This document shows positions 31,746 to 39,341 of a stretch of 40,649 nt of DNA, in pieces. Positions within the stretch are counted from its first letter, which is position 1. Each line of letters begins with the position of its first letter. Source of the stretch: a virus. The notes under the pieces are model-generated. The model saw nothing but the letters and a program-made list of their open reading frames with translations, was not told the DNA's origin and did not search any database. Position numbers and translations under genes: made by a program. The stretch is from IMG/VR virus record IMGVR_UViG_3300031975_001995, positions 1 to 40,649 of that record. One strand, given 5' to 3'.

Positions 31746-31786
31746 GACTTTAAATATATTTACATATAAATATCACCTAATTTCTC
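31746..31786 (-). promoter_or_regulatory. Upstream region with perfect inverted repeat
   Basis: This 41-bp gap between the nuclease and the regulator genes has a perfect 18-bp dyad at 31756-31773 (ATATTTA, CATA, TAAATAT on the plus strand). It is the expected operator shape for a dimeric ribbon-helix-helix protein. It partly overlaps an AAATATATTTAAAG stretch like the core of the other phage elements. Confidence 0.5.
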
Positions 31787-32737
31787 TTATGAGATTCCCC
31801 ACTCGCATAAATCTTTATTTCCGGAAAACGGACAAAATTTACAACCAAACGCTGTAGGGTTTGCTCGATGAGTTTTATTTTTATGACCTTCTTTATCAAA
31901 ACATTCTTCTAAGAATTCTTTTAATAATTTATTCGTTCTATTAATCGATACTTTTCCATCAGCTGGTTCGAATCTTTGAATAGACTTTTCAAGAAACTCT
32001 CCTTCTTCGTATATTTTTCTTTTTAAGATAAGATATTCTATTTTTATACTTTCTAATGGTATATCATATGTTGTAGAAAGGAATTGTTTATATAATAATA
32101 ACTGAGATTTAGCTACATTATCTTTCTTTTTATCTTTATTCCAGCCTCTAGTAGAAGTTTTTAAATCTATAATCTTAAATGTATCATCCCATTCATCAAA
32201 GATAAGAACATCAATATACCCTTTAAAAATTAAATTAGGATTATTAATATACTTTCTCATCGAAATGTTAATAGGTATTTCACATCCTACTAAATGAACT
32301 CCTTTCTTACCAAAATAATCTTTACGTTTCTTAACTAAAAAATTTAATATTTTTACTCCATCATTATAAAACTCCGTTAAGTCTCCTGGTGATGAAAAAT
32401 GCTTATTACTGTTCTTTTTTAGAGCAGTCATATACTCAGTTTTCATCTTCTCTTTAAGCATATCTTCTAAAGGTAATTCATTGGCAGATTTAATGCTAAC
32501 ACTATACATTTGATCTAACCATTCTTGTATTACTTCATGCATAGCTGTACCGAAGACAAAGTGTATGCTTGGTTCATATTTCTTATGACCATCTTTATAC
32601 ATCAGAGACCATTTACGTGGACATTGATGAAACATAGATAATTGAGAGTATGAAATATTTTTTTGATAGGAATAATCTATCTTAATATCCTTAGTCTCTC
32701 TAATTTCCTTTACTATCTTTGGTACTTTCTTTGCCAT
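31787..32737 (-). CDS. PD-(D/E)XK nuclease, Cas4/RecB-like, with Fe-S cysteines, 316 aa
   Basis: MFHQCPRKW (36-42) with Cys39, His67 in GTAMHEV, Asp176 in GYIDV, the D191-L-K193 catalytic pair in IIDLKTS and a Q-x-x-x-Y after it (212-216). C299, C302 and C311 at the C-terminus complete a four-cysteine set with C39, as in Cas4/AddB 4Fe-4S nucleases. It is a single-strand exonuclease candidate for phage recombination or replication-end processing. No CRISPR genes are near. Confidence 0.85.
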   Translation of the reverse strand: MAKKVPKIVKEIRETKDIKIDYSYQKNISYSQLSMFHQCPRKWSLMYKDGHKKYEPSIHFVFGTAMHEVIQEWLDQMYSVSIKSANELPLEDMLKEKMKTEYMTALKKNSNKHFSSPGDLTEFYNDGVKILNFLVKKRKDYFGKKGVHLVGCEIPINISMRKYINNPNLIFKGYIDVLIFDEWDDTFKIIDLKTSTRGWNKDKKKDNVAKSQLLLYKQFLSTTYDIPLESIKIEYLILKRKIYEEGEFLEKSIQRFEPADGKVSINRTNKLLKEFLEECFDKEGHKNKTHRANPTAFGCKFCPFSGNKDLCEWGIS

Positions 32738-32991
32738 TATTTTGTAAAAATCTCTCTAACTAACTGACCTAATTTAGCATTAGTTGGATTTGTTTTAATC
32801 AATTCCTGAATTGTACTATGATTATTAATTTCTTTTTTTAGGTATTGAGTTAGATCAAGAGCTTCTTCATATGCATGTTGTAACATATCTTGATAATTAT
32901 TATCGTCTAGATAATGACCATATTTGTTTAATCCTCTTTCGTTACGTTCTTGAAGATCCTGGTAAATTTCTTCTGTTATTTTACTTGCCAT
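32737..32991 (-). CDS. MazG-like nucleotide pyrophosphohydrolase-type protein, 84 aa
   Basis: The short helical protein has a core pattern RNERGLNKYGHYLD and HAYEEALDLTQYLKKEI, typical of the all-alpha NTP pyrophosphohydrolase/dATP-dGTP diphosphohydrolase type (KYG, then EE-x-x-D). At 84 residues it holds only half of the usual metal site, so it should work as a dimer. Cleaning the nucleotide pool is the likely role. Confidence 0.6.
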   Translation of the reverse strand: MASKITEEIYQDLQERNERGLNKYGHYLDDNNYQDMLQHAYEEALDLTQYLKKEINNHSTIQELIKTNPTNAKLGQLVREIFTK

Positions 32992-33154
32992 GAATTAATT
33001 TATTTACTGTATAATCTTCTTTGATTAAATTTAAATTCTTTTTTAATTTACGATTTAATCGCCACGTTTTCCAACTATTATCTTGTTTATTTTCAGCTAA
33101 TGTATGAAGTTCATCAGTAATCTTAGATATTTGTTTATAAGGATTATTTTTCAT
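32981..33154 (-). CDS. Hypothetical basic protein, 57 aa
   Basis: The ATG at 33154 overlaps the end of the gp62-like gene, and the stop lies inside the MazG-like start. The sequence is Lys/Asn/Trp-rich and helical (WKTWRLNRKLKKNLNLI). Nucleic-acid binding is possible. No family. Confidence 0.5.
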   Translation of the reverse strand: MKNNPYKQISKITDELHTLAENKQDNSWKTWRLNRKLKKNLNLIKEDYTVNKLIHGK

Positions 33155-33578
33155 TCAAAACTTTTTTAATTTCTTTTTCTTCTTTACCAACACTTTCTAA
33201 TATTTCTTTTAATATATCTTTATCTAAAAACTTTAATACTTCTTTAACTTCTCTTTCACTAAATTTATAATAGTTAGTTAAGGCCTCTACTAATTCTTTA
33301 TTAGGTTGTTTAACTTTAGATTTAATATATTTAAAAAATGTTTTTTTCTTAGGAAGAATATTTTTATAACAAAGGTAGACAGCTTTCTTATCAAGTGGAT
33401 TAAGAAGTTGAAGCTCATTTACTAAACTTGCATAAGGTCCATACATACTTACAAATCTATGTATCATATATGAATTAAACTTATCCCAGTCTTGATCTGA
33501 AAACTGATCTACCTCTGTTTTAAGATAGCTAATATGATTTAGCCAGTCAAAAATATTATTTATATTATTGCTTTTCAA
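33144..33578 (-). CDS. Clamp-loader small subunit, gp62-like, 144 aa
   Basis: The signature FNSYMIHRFVSMYGPYASLVNE and then KAVYLCYKNILPKKKTFFKYIK (both cited in parts) match the T4-type gp62 subunit, with a C-terminal helical segment FSEREVKEVLKFL. It forms the 4:1 gp44/gp62 clamp loader with the product at 33831. The genes are separated only by the 89-aa ORF and are overlapping, so the complex is made from one message. Confidence 0.8.
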   Translation of the reverse strand: MKSNNINNIFDWLNHISYLKTEVDQFSDQDWDKFNSYMIHRFVSMYGPYASLVNELQLLNPLDKKAVYLCYKNILPKKKTFFKYIKSKVKQPNKELVEALTNYYKFSEREVKEVLKFLDKDILKEILESVGKEEKEIKKVLNEK

Positions 33579-33834
33579 TTACGAAATCTTTATATTCTTC
33601 TTTTAGAGGCTCGGGAATACTATCAGCTAAGATCATTCCTGAGCTTGGTTCATAAAAAACTGGAATTGGTAGAATAGCATCATCGCTTGTATTAGCTACA
33701 AACTTTGAAACTTTTCTAAGAATAAATCCTTGAGCAAAAATATTTGCTGCGTTAGATTCAGATTCAGTTTTTACTGCTGTTGTTGCACTTAGATCAATAT
33801 CTAGTTGCGGTTGAGGGGTTTGTACATCATTCAT
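33565..33834 (-). CDS. Hypothetical protein between clamp-loader genes, 89 aa
   Basis: The N-terminal third is disordered-like (Ser, Thr and Gln rich, [16 protein letters not shown]), followed by a strand/helix part ([19 protein letters not shown]) and an acidic end. The start overlaps the gp44 stop (ATGA), and the stop overlaps the gp62 start. No family; it could modulate the clamp loader. Confidence 0.55.
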   Translation of the reverse strand: MNDVQTPQPQLDIDLSATTAVKTESESNAANIFAQGFILRKVSKFVANTSDDAILPIPVFYEPSSGMILADSIPEPLKEEYKDFVIEKQ

Positions 33835-34754
33835 AATACTTGTTTTTGATTTAATATATTAATAATTTCTGATAATAACGCCATAACGTTAATTTCTTTA
33901 TCTATTCTAAAATTTGCTTTATAACTATATTCATTGATAAGAATAACTATTTCATGCTCTTTTCCTGGAGCATATTCAGAACTTTGATCATATAACTTTT
34001 TAAATAACTCTTCGAAATCTTTTACTCCTGAATCAGCTATTATCTGTCGCAGCTCTCTCCAGTTACATTTACTTTTAAGATTATCGATTATTTGTTTATG
34101 GTATGCTGATGATACTACTGTTGACTTAGTTAAGTCAAGTTTACCTTTCTTAGAGAACATCTGAATAGTATTCAGCATTTTTCTTAAGTCTGGATAGTAA
34201 GTATTAACTACATCCTTTAATGATTCTTTTTCGTATTCAATCTTCTCTTCATCTAAGATAGAAACTAAATGTAATGCTATATCTTTCTTAGAAGGAGGAA
34301 TAATATTTACAACCTGACATCTTGATTGAATAGGATCAATAATCTTCTCTACATAGTTACAAGTTAAAATAAATCTTGTATTACGAGAGTATTGCTCCAT
34401 TACATTTCTTAATGCAGCTTGAGACTGAATAGTAAGGTAATCCGCCTCATCTAATATAACTACTTTAAGAGGTTTGAAAGACATAGTAGAAGCAAATCCT
34501 ACTACTTTCTCTCTAATAGTATCTATACCTCTTTCATCAGAAGCATTAATGTAAATATAATCACATTCAATTTTATTTACTATTAATTTAGCAGCTGATG
34601 TCTTTCCTGTTCCGGCAGGTCCGTATAGTAACAAGTTCTGAATATCGTTCTCTGCAATATACAGAGAGACGATATCCTTGAACTCTTGATTACCAACATA
34701 ACTATCTACAGACTGTGGTCTATATTTTTCTACAAATAAACTATGATCTTGCAT
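33831..34754 (-). CDS. Clamp-loader large subunit, gp44-like AAA+ ATPase, 307 aa
   Basis: [15 protein letters not shown] at 7-21, Walker [12 protein letters not shown] (43-53), Walker B VVILDEAD (98-105), sensor-1 FILTCNY (128-134) and the SRC motif (144-146) of clamp loaders. Matches T4 gp44 and RFC/DnaX in order. It loads the gp45-like clamp at 37517. Confidence 0.92.
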   Translation of the reverse strand: MQDHSLFVEKYRPQSVDSYVGNQEFKDIVSLYIAENDIQNLLLYGPAGTGKTSAAKLIVNKIECDYIYINASDERGIDTIREKVVGFASTMSFKPLKVVILDEADYLTIQSQAALRNVMEQYSRNTRFILTCNYVEKIIDPIQSRCQVVNIIPPSKKDIALHLVSILDEEKIEYEKESLKDVVNTYYPDLRKMLNTIQMFSKKGKLDLTKSTVVSSAYHKQIIDNLKSKCNWRELRQIIADSGVKDFEELFKKLYDQSSEYAPGKEHEIVILINEYSYKANFRIDKEINVMALLSEIINILNQKQVL

Positions 34755-35002
34755 TAATAATCATTTTCATAAATTGAGTACCTCTTTGGTGGAGGTGCAG
34801 GAGCTTCTTCAAAACCTACTTTAAATATTTTACCTTCTCTAGGAGAAAAATAGAAGTCACCAGTATAGTTCGTTTTAAGATAATATGCTTCTAAAGCATC
34901 CATTAGAGTATCCTTTACATCATCAGAGCTATCTCCAACTAGATTCCATCTATCACCTGGAGGAACTCTATTAGCTATTACTGTTTTAACTATTTGATCC
35001 AT
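34754..35002 (-). CDS. Hypothetical protein, 82 aa
   Basis: A soluble acidic protein: helix ([16 protein letters not shown]), helix ([16 protein letters not shown]), strands and a Pro-rich end ([18 protein letters not shown]). It overlaps the gp44 start and lies 8 nt after GroEL. No known family. Confidence 0.6.
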   Translation of the reverse strand: MDQIVKTVIANRVPPGDRWNLVGDSSDDVKDTLMDALEAYYLKTNYTGDFYFSPREGKIFKVGFEEAPAPPPKRYSIYENDY

Positions 35003-35010
35003 ACCTTAAT

Positions 35011-36642
35011 TTAAAACATTTGAGGCATAACTCCAACTTCTTGACCATCTTTTTCTTCTCCTTCTACAGAAATAGTTCCTTCAGTTAAGAGAATAGTTCC
35101 AGCAATAGAAGCTGCATTTAGTAAGGCGTTCTTAGTTACTTTAAAAGGATCAATAATTCCATACTCTTTCATATCTCCTACTTTTTCAGTTTTAAGATTA
35201 TATCCATCCCAAAAGTCTGAAAGTGATAAAGAATAAGCAATTTTATCAATATCCTTAGGCGTTTTACCAGCATTAGATAAAATAGTATCAAAAGGTTTCA
35301 TAATTGCTTCTTTTACAAAAATTTCTCCTAAATTAAAATCTCTAGATACATCTTCAGTAAATTCAAAGTTTTCTGAAATATAATATAATGCTCTTCCTCC
35401 TCCAGGTAGAATACCATCTTCGATTGCACATTTAGTAGCAAATAAAGCATCTTCAACTCGATCTTTTCTTTCTTTCATTTCAGCTTCTGTCATTCCACCA
35501 ACATGAATAATCGATACTCCACCAGTCATTTTAGCTAAGCGATCCTGTAATGCTTGAGTTTCAAACGGCGTAGAAGATTGATCGATTTGAGATTGAAGAG
35601 ATTCCACATGCGTTTTAATAGTATCTTCATTACCATGACCATCTATAATAGTAGTTTTATCTTTAGTAATTTTAGCTGATCTGCATGAACCCATCCAGGA
35701 CCAGTCAAATTTATCTAATTTCATTCCCTTGGCAATAGAAAATACTTCCCCTCCAGTCAGCTTAGCAATATCATCTAATACTAATTTTTTACGATCTCCA
35801 AACTCTGGTGATTTAACTGCACATACTTTTAGAGAGCCTCTCATTTTATTAACAATTAAAGTTGCTAAAGCTTCTCCTTCAATATCATCACAAATAATTA
35901 ATAGTGACTTATTATTAGATGAAGCATGATTTAAAATAGGAAGTAATTCTTTTACATTCCGAAAAGTATGATCAGCAATAAGAACTGCTACATCGTTCAT
36001 ATTACATGTCATAGTATCATTATGAGTGACAAAGTAATGTGATTTATATCCTCTATCAAATTGCATACCTTCTACTACTTCAAGATATGTTTCCCCTGTT
36101 TTACTTTCTTCAATATGAACTACTCCATTAGATCCTGCTGAATCTAATCCTTCATATACTAAATTACCAATTTCTTCATCATTATTACCTGAGATAGTTG
36201 CTACGTTAATTAATTCTTGAGGATCAGAAATATCTTCTGCTAAATTTGATAAAGAAGAAATAATGCTTTTCACAGCACTATCAATACCTTTTTTAATTTC
36301 AGTAGCATTTCCTCCTTCATCTAATCTCTCTAAACCTAATTTAACTATTTCTCTAGCTAGTAAAGTAGAAGTAGTTGTACCATCTCCTACCTTATCAGCT
36401 GTATTGATTGCTGCTTGTTTAATTAATTTAATACCTAAATTCTCAATAGGATGTTCAAGTTGTTGTATTTGTTTTGCAACTGTTACACCATCTTTTGTAG
36501 AATATACTTTACCTTCTTCTTCATAAATAATATTTCTACCATTCGGTCCTAATGTTGATACTACCGCATCAGCTAATTTATTAATACCATTTACTAGCTC
36601 TTTTCTAGCTTCAGTTCCTAATGTTACTTTTTGTTTACTCAT
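35011..36642 (-). CDS. groL: GroEL-type chaperonin, 543 aa
   Basis: A complete group I chaperonin: TLGPNGRNIIYEEE at 30-43, ITKDG equivalent (TKDG 49-52), the ATP loop VGDGTTT (85-91), GRVED-like RVEDALFATKCAIEDG with the hydrolysis Asp, and GILPGGGRALYY. The apical region is present, so it should form the 14-mer and work with the phage GroES just upstream. The C-terminal GGM repeat tail of bacterial GroEL is missing (it ends VGVMPQMF). It likely folds phage structural or replication proteins during infection. Confidence 0.95.
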   Translation of the reverse strand: MSKQKVTLGTEARKELVNGINKLADAVVSTLGPNGRNIIYEEEGKVYSTKDGVTVAKQIQQLEHPIENLGIKLIKQAAINTADKVGDGTTTSTLLAREIVKLGLERLDEGGNATEIKKGIDSAVKSIISSLSNLAEDISDPQELINVATISGNNDEEIGNLVYEGLDSAGSNGVVHIEESKTGETYLEVVEGMQFDRGYKSHYFVTHNDTMTCNMNDVAVLIADHTFRNVKELLPILNHASSNNKSLLIICDDIEGEALATLIVNKMRGSLKVCAVKSPEFGDRKKLVLDDIAKLTGGEVFSIAKGMKLDKFDWSWMGSCRSAKITKDKTTIIDGHGNEDTIKTHVESLQSQIDQSSTPFETQALQDRLAKMTGGVSIIHVGGMTEAEMKERKDRVEDALFATKCAIEDGILPGGGRALYYISENFEFTEDVSRDFNLGEIFVKEAIMKPFDTILSNAGKTPKDIDKIAYSLSLSDFWDGYNLKTEKVGDMKEYGIIDPFKVTKNALLNAASIAGTILLTEGTISVEGEEKDGQEVGVMPQMF

Positions 36643-36931
36643 TATCTTTAATTTTTGCTAAAACTTCTTTTTCATTAATAATAAAATATTCTTCATCCAT
36701 ATAAATAAATTTTGAATATCCAGTTGATGGTAAGACGATTTTATCGCCTGGTTTAAGGGTTGTTTCTATAAAAGAACCAGTAACAGTATGATATCCAGGA
36801 CCTACTTCAATTACTTCTCCTACTTCATTTAAATCTTTTCCCATATCGGGAACTATAATATTGCCGTATGTAGTTTCATCTTTTTCTAATTTTTTAAAGA
36901 TAACGGCATCAAACATTGGTTTAAAACTCAT
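36635..36931 (-). CDS. groS: GroES-type co-chaperonin, 98 aa
   Basis: The start is set at the ATG at 36931 (MSFKPMFDAV); a TTG further upstream would extend it through the leader. The order PMFDAVIFKKLEKDETTYGNI, VGEVIEVGPGY, LKPGDKIVLP and then KFIYMDEEYFIINEKEVLA (cited in parts) fits the 10-kDa chaperonin, with a mobile loop around TTYGNI. It overlaps groL by a few bases. Confidence 0.88.
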   Translation of the reverse strand: MSFKPMFDAVIFKKLEKDETTYGNIIVPDMGKDLNEVGEVIEVGPGYHTVTGSFIETTLKPGDKIVLPSTGYSKFIYMDEEYFIINEKEVLAKIKDNE

Positions 36932-36980
36932 AATAAAATTTTTAATTTTTAAAAATAACCAGGAACGGGTCAAATATAAC

Positions 36981-37400
36981 TTATTTAATTTGTAGCGTTT
37001 TTGGTTTAGATTCTTCTCTCATCGGAATACTAACCTCAAGTAAACCATTTTCCATTTTAGCTTTAGCTTTTGATAAATCAAATCTAGGATTAATTTTCCA
37101 TCCAAAGTTAAATGATTTTCGAGTAATACTTCTATTAAGATAATAAACGGAATCGTCTACTTCTTCTTTAGGTTTTTCATAAATTACTCTTAAAACGTCT
37201 TCATTAGTCTCTAAGATAAGATTATCTTTAGTTAAACCTACACAGGCTATATTAAAGTTTAATGAATCGTCCTTTTGAAAAATATCAACTGGATAGTTGA
37301 ATTTTGTCATGCTGATTGGTTGGAAACGCTCAGCTGCGTTAAAAAAATCTTTGAAAAATACATCAAAGATATGTTCTTGTTCTCTTAAAAGATTTCCCAT
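36981..37400 (-). CDS. Hsp20/alpha-crystallin small heat-shock protein, 139 aa
   Basis: A standard small heat-shock protein: an N-terminal FFKDFF segment, strands of the alpha-crystallin domain (YPVDIFQKDDSLNFNIAC, cited in parts), VGLTKDNLILETNEDVLRV and the C-terminal KMENGLLEVSIP, with the final P-K-x-L-x-I-x tail motif. It holds unfolded protein until GroEL can act. T4-like phages of marine bacteria often carry an Hsp20 near the replication genes. Confidence 0.88.
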   Translation of the reverse strand: MGNLLREQEHIFDVFFKDFFNAAERFQPISMTKFNYPVDIFQKDDSLNFNIACVGLTKDNLILETNEDVLRVIYEKPKEEVDDSVYYLNRSITRKSFNFGWKINPRFDLSKAKAKMENGLLEVSIPMREESKPKTLQIK

Positions 37401-37420
37401 AATTCTAAAATTTATAGTTA

Positions 37421-37455
37421 AAAAATAAAAATACCCGAACGTCTTTCGATCGTTC
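37421..37455 (-). terminator. Hairpin and T-rich tract in the hsp20 leader
   Basis: On the minus strand, GAACG and CGTTC (37437-37455) form a 5-bp stem with a 9-nt loop, followed by GGGTATTTTTATTTTTT. It lies between the promoter-like core and hsp20 and could be a terminator for the clamp gene or an attenuator. The stem is short. Confidence 0.35.
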
Positions 37456-37478
37456 TCTTAGTTGACCCGTTCCGTGGT

Positions 37479-37495
37479 CTATATTAAATATATGC
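37479..37495 (-). promoter_or_regulatory. Promoter-like core before hsp20
   Basis: The minus strand reads GCATATATTTAATATAG, close to the CGTATATTTAAGTATAG core shared by the intergenic elements at 4726-8772. It would drive hsp20, groES and groL separately from the replication genes upstream. Confidence 0.4.
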
Positions 37496-37516
37496 TTTTT
37501 CAAAAAATGAAATTAT

Positions 37517-38245
37517 TTATCCTTTTCTTAAAATATAATATAATGATTTTAATTCTCTATCACTAAATTCTAACTTCATTAATCCACCCTCATTAATAGA
37601 CATTAATGCTTTTTCTCCTGATTTATTAGCTCGTAATATAGTTTGAATTAGTTTAGAATTAAAAGGAATACTTTGTAATTCCCCAGTATAATCACATGGT
37701 ATATTATATTCTACCTTATTTGTATGAGCAGTAATATCACCAAAAGAAAAACTAATTACTTTTTGATCCGTAATATCTACTTTAGTATTAACTATTACAT
37801 TATCATTATCTTGTAATGCATCGTTTGCTTTACTAAAATTATTAATATCCTCATCTCCTATTTCTATAACTGCTTGATAATTTTCCGGTTCTTTTACTTC
37901 TCCTACTTTATCAAATAAAACAGGATCACCTAAAGTATATGCTAAATTAAAAAATTGATCAGATATTAATAATTTAGCAGGAATATTATTTCTTTTTTCT
38001 ACTTCTACTAATAAATCACCTGATGTAATTTTAATAAGTTTATTTAGTTGTGATGTATTATGAATGCCTAATTGACTATCTTCTAAATCAAAATTATTAG
38101 ATTCTACCTTACCAATACAATCTCTAGTAGGAGTCATAAAATCTACTACTAGATTCTTATTATTTACTACCCACTTAACAGTTTCGACTTGCTTATCTAA
38201 GCTATATCGATCTACAATATCAACTAATGTACTTTTATTTATCAT
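37517..38245 (-). CDS. Sliding clamp, gp45-like, 242 aa
   Basis: A T4-type processivity clamp: an N-terminal helix-strand unit, LVVDFMTPTRDCIGKV, then DLLVEVEKRNN and the C-terminal GGLMKLEFSDRELKSLYYIL, as in gp45. Length (242) is near that of gp45 (228). It is 3 nt from the polymerase-fragment stop, and its loader subunits lie at 33144-34754. Confidence 0.85.
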   Translation of the reverse strand: MINKSTLVDIVDRYSLDKQVETVKWVVNNKNLVVDFMTPTRDCIGKVESNNFDLEDSQLGIHNTSQLNKLIKITSGDLLVEVEKRNNIPAKLLISDQFFNLAYTLGDPVLFDKVGEVKEPENYQAVIEIGDEDINNFSKANDALQDNDNVIVNTKVDITDQKVISFSFGDITAHTNKVEYNIPCDYTGELQSIPFNSKLIQTILRANKSGEKALMSINEGGLMKLEFSDRELKSLYYILRKG

Positions 38246-38248
38246 ATT

Positions 38249-39178
38249 TTAAAATGTAAAGAATTTAGATGAATGAGGATTTAGATTTAATACCCATCCA
38301 ATATCTCCATAAAAACCTTGTAATTTTTTTAATAGCACAGATTCAAATATTTTTTCTCTATCAGCGTACTCATTCATAAATGTACGAACTTTATCTGGAA
38401 TATCAAAATCTAAAAAGGCTATTGCATCAATTTTATACGGATTATCTTTAAGATAAATCCATTTAATCTTATCTCCTTGAGCTATAAAAGAATGCTTCTT
38501 ATCTAATCCCCAATAGCGTAATAGATCATTGTAGCGTAAAGCTGCCTTAACAGAAGCTAATGCACCCTTAGTTGTAGGAGTAAATAGTTCTCCAGGTTTA
38601 GGTTTACGTTCTACATAATCATCCATAGTATTAACTGCAGTAGGATTACCTAGTAATACAATATCAGTTTCTTTAGACAAAGTTCTTTTCTTGAAATCTA
38701 ATATCTTTTGATCAATCTCTTCTTTAGCAATACCTTTTAGAGCTTGCTTCATTATTCCATAGAAGAACTCCGAGAAGTATTTCGGGAAATTAGTTTTCAT
38801 ATACTCTAATCCCTTGAAAGAAAGATACTCATTTTTAATATGTTCTTCCCTTGTTATCCATTGTGCATACCTACGAACAGATCTAAAGTAAGCTGAACGT
38901 ATAACACATTCTGTTTTCATCTCTAATCTATGATCTTTGCAATTAAAGATATCTGTTGCTACGCTTTGGTAATGATCATTTAATACATCTTGAAACTTAA
39001 TAGCAGTCTTCTCTAATAGATCATCTTTCTCATCATCAGTCTTTTCATCAAAGTCTGGATAAAGATATCTTAGTATTGGAAGAGCTTTAACATATACTGA
39101 ATCAGTATCAGTATAGATACTAAAGTTTTCTTCACCTGCAGGGCAAATATATTCAGGAATTGTCTGAAGTTGTTTCAT
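38249..39178 (-). CDS. Family-B DNA polymerase, C-terminal part, 309 aa
   Basis: The chain opens just ahead of motif C (FSIYTDTDS, 19-27), the second catalytic-aspartate motif of family-B polymerases, and continues through KTECVIRSAYFRSVRRYAQW (the KxY region) and the thumb, ending NLNPHSSKFFTF with a clamp-binding-like aromatic tail. The exonuclease domain, motif A and fingers are absent. The remainder must be encoded elsewhere: split gp43 genes are known in some T4-related phages. An ATG and a short upstream gene suggest a designed split, not a frameshift. Confidence 0.88.
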   Translation of the reverse strand: MKQLQTIPEYICPAGEENFSIYTDTDSVYVKALPILRYLYPDFDEKTDDEKDDLLEKTAIKFQDVLNDHYQSVATDIFNCKDHRLEMKTECVIRSAYFRSVRRYAQWITREEHIKNEYLSFKGLEYMKTNFPKYFSEFFYGIMKQALKGIAKEEIDQKILDFKKRTLSKETDIVLLGNPTAVNTMDDYVERKPKPGELFTPTTKGALASVKAALRYNDLLRYWGLDKKHSFIAQGDKIKWIYLKDNPYKIDAIAFLDFDIPDKVRTFMNEYADREKIFESVLLKKLQGFYGDIGWVLNLNPHSSKFFTF

Positions 39179-39305
39179 TAATTAAGCCTAATTTCTTTTT
39201 TACTTCTTCTTTTGTTTTACCTTTAATCTTAAAGATAGGATTATTTTCAAAATATCCAAACCAAAGATTGTATTTTTCATCAAAAAATATATGAACTTTA
39301 TTCAT
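39153..39305 (-). CDS. Small protein ahead of the polymerase part, 50 aa
   Basis: From the ATG at 39305 a 50-residue protein (VHIFFDEKYNLWFGYFENNP, then TKEEVKKKLGL) ends inside the polymerase start, in another frame. The strand-strand-helix shape is like a short HicB-type unit. It overlaps the polymerase by 26 nt, so it is coupled to it. No firm family. Confidence 0.55.
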   Translation of the reverse strand: MNKVHIFFDEKYNLWFGYFENNPIFKIKGKTKEEVKKKLGLINETTSDNS

Positions 39306-39318
39306 AGGAAATAGTTAA

Positions 39319-39334
39319 GGCCTCCGAAGAGGCC
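39319..39334 (-). other. Strong UUCG-tetraloop hairpin
   Basis: On the minus strand GGCCTC-TTCG-GAGGCC is a perfect 6-bp GC stem with a UUCG loop, the most stable tetraloop class. It lies between the DUF932 stop and the 50-aa start. It has no following T-run, so it may be a processing or stabilising hairpin rather than a simple terminator. Confidence 0.65.
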
Positions 39335-39341
39335 GTTATTA

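Larger units (their letters stand above)
36962..37473. repeat. 12-bp inverted repeat pair bracketing hsp20
   Basis: GGAACGGGTCAA at 36962-36973 and its exact complement TTGACCCGTTCC at 37462-37473 sit in the groES leader and the hsp20 leader. They could pair in the transcript across the hsp20 ORF, serve as a shared operator for the heat-shock genes or mark a cassette boundary. Confidence 0.55.

Noticed and set aside
31787-32737. Cas4 as part of a CRISPR system
   Set aside because: No repeats or other cas genes are seen; stand-alone Cas4/RecB-like nucleases are common in T4-type replication modules.
36932-36973. Longer GroES reading from a TTG start
   Set aside because: It would translate the leader containing the 12-bp repeat; the ATG at 36931 gives a normal 98-residue GroES.
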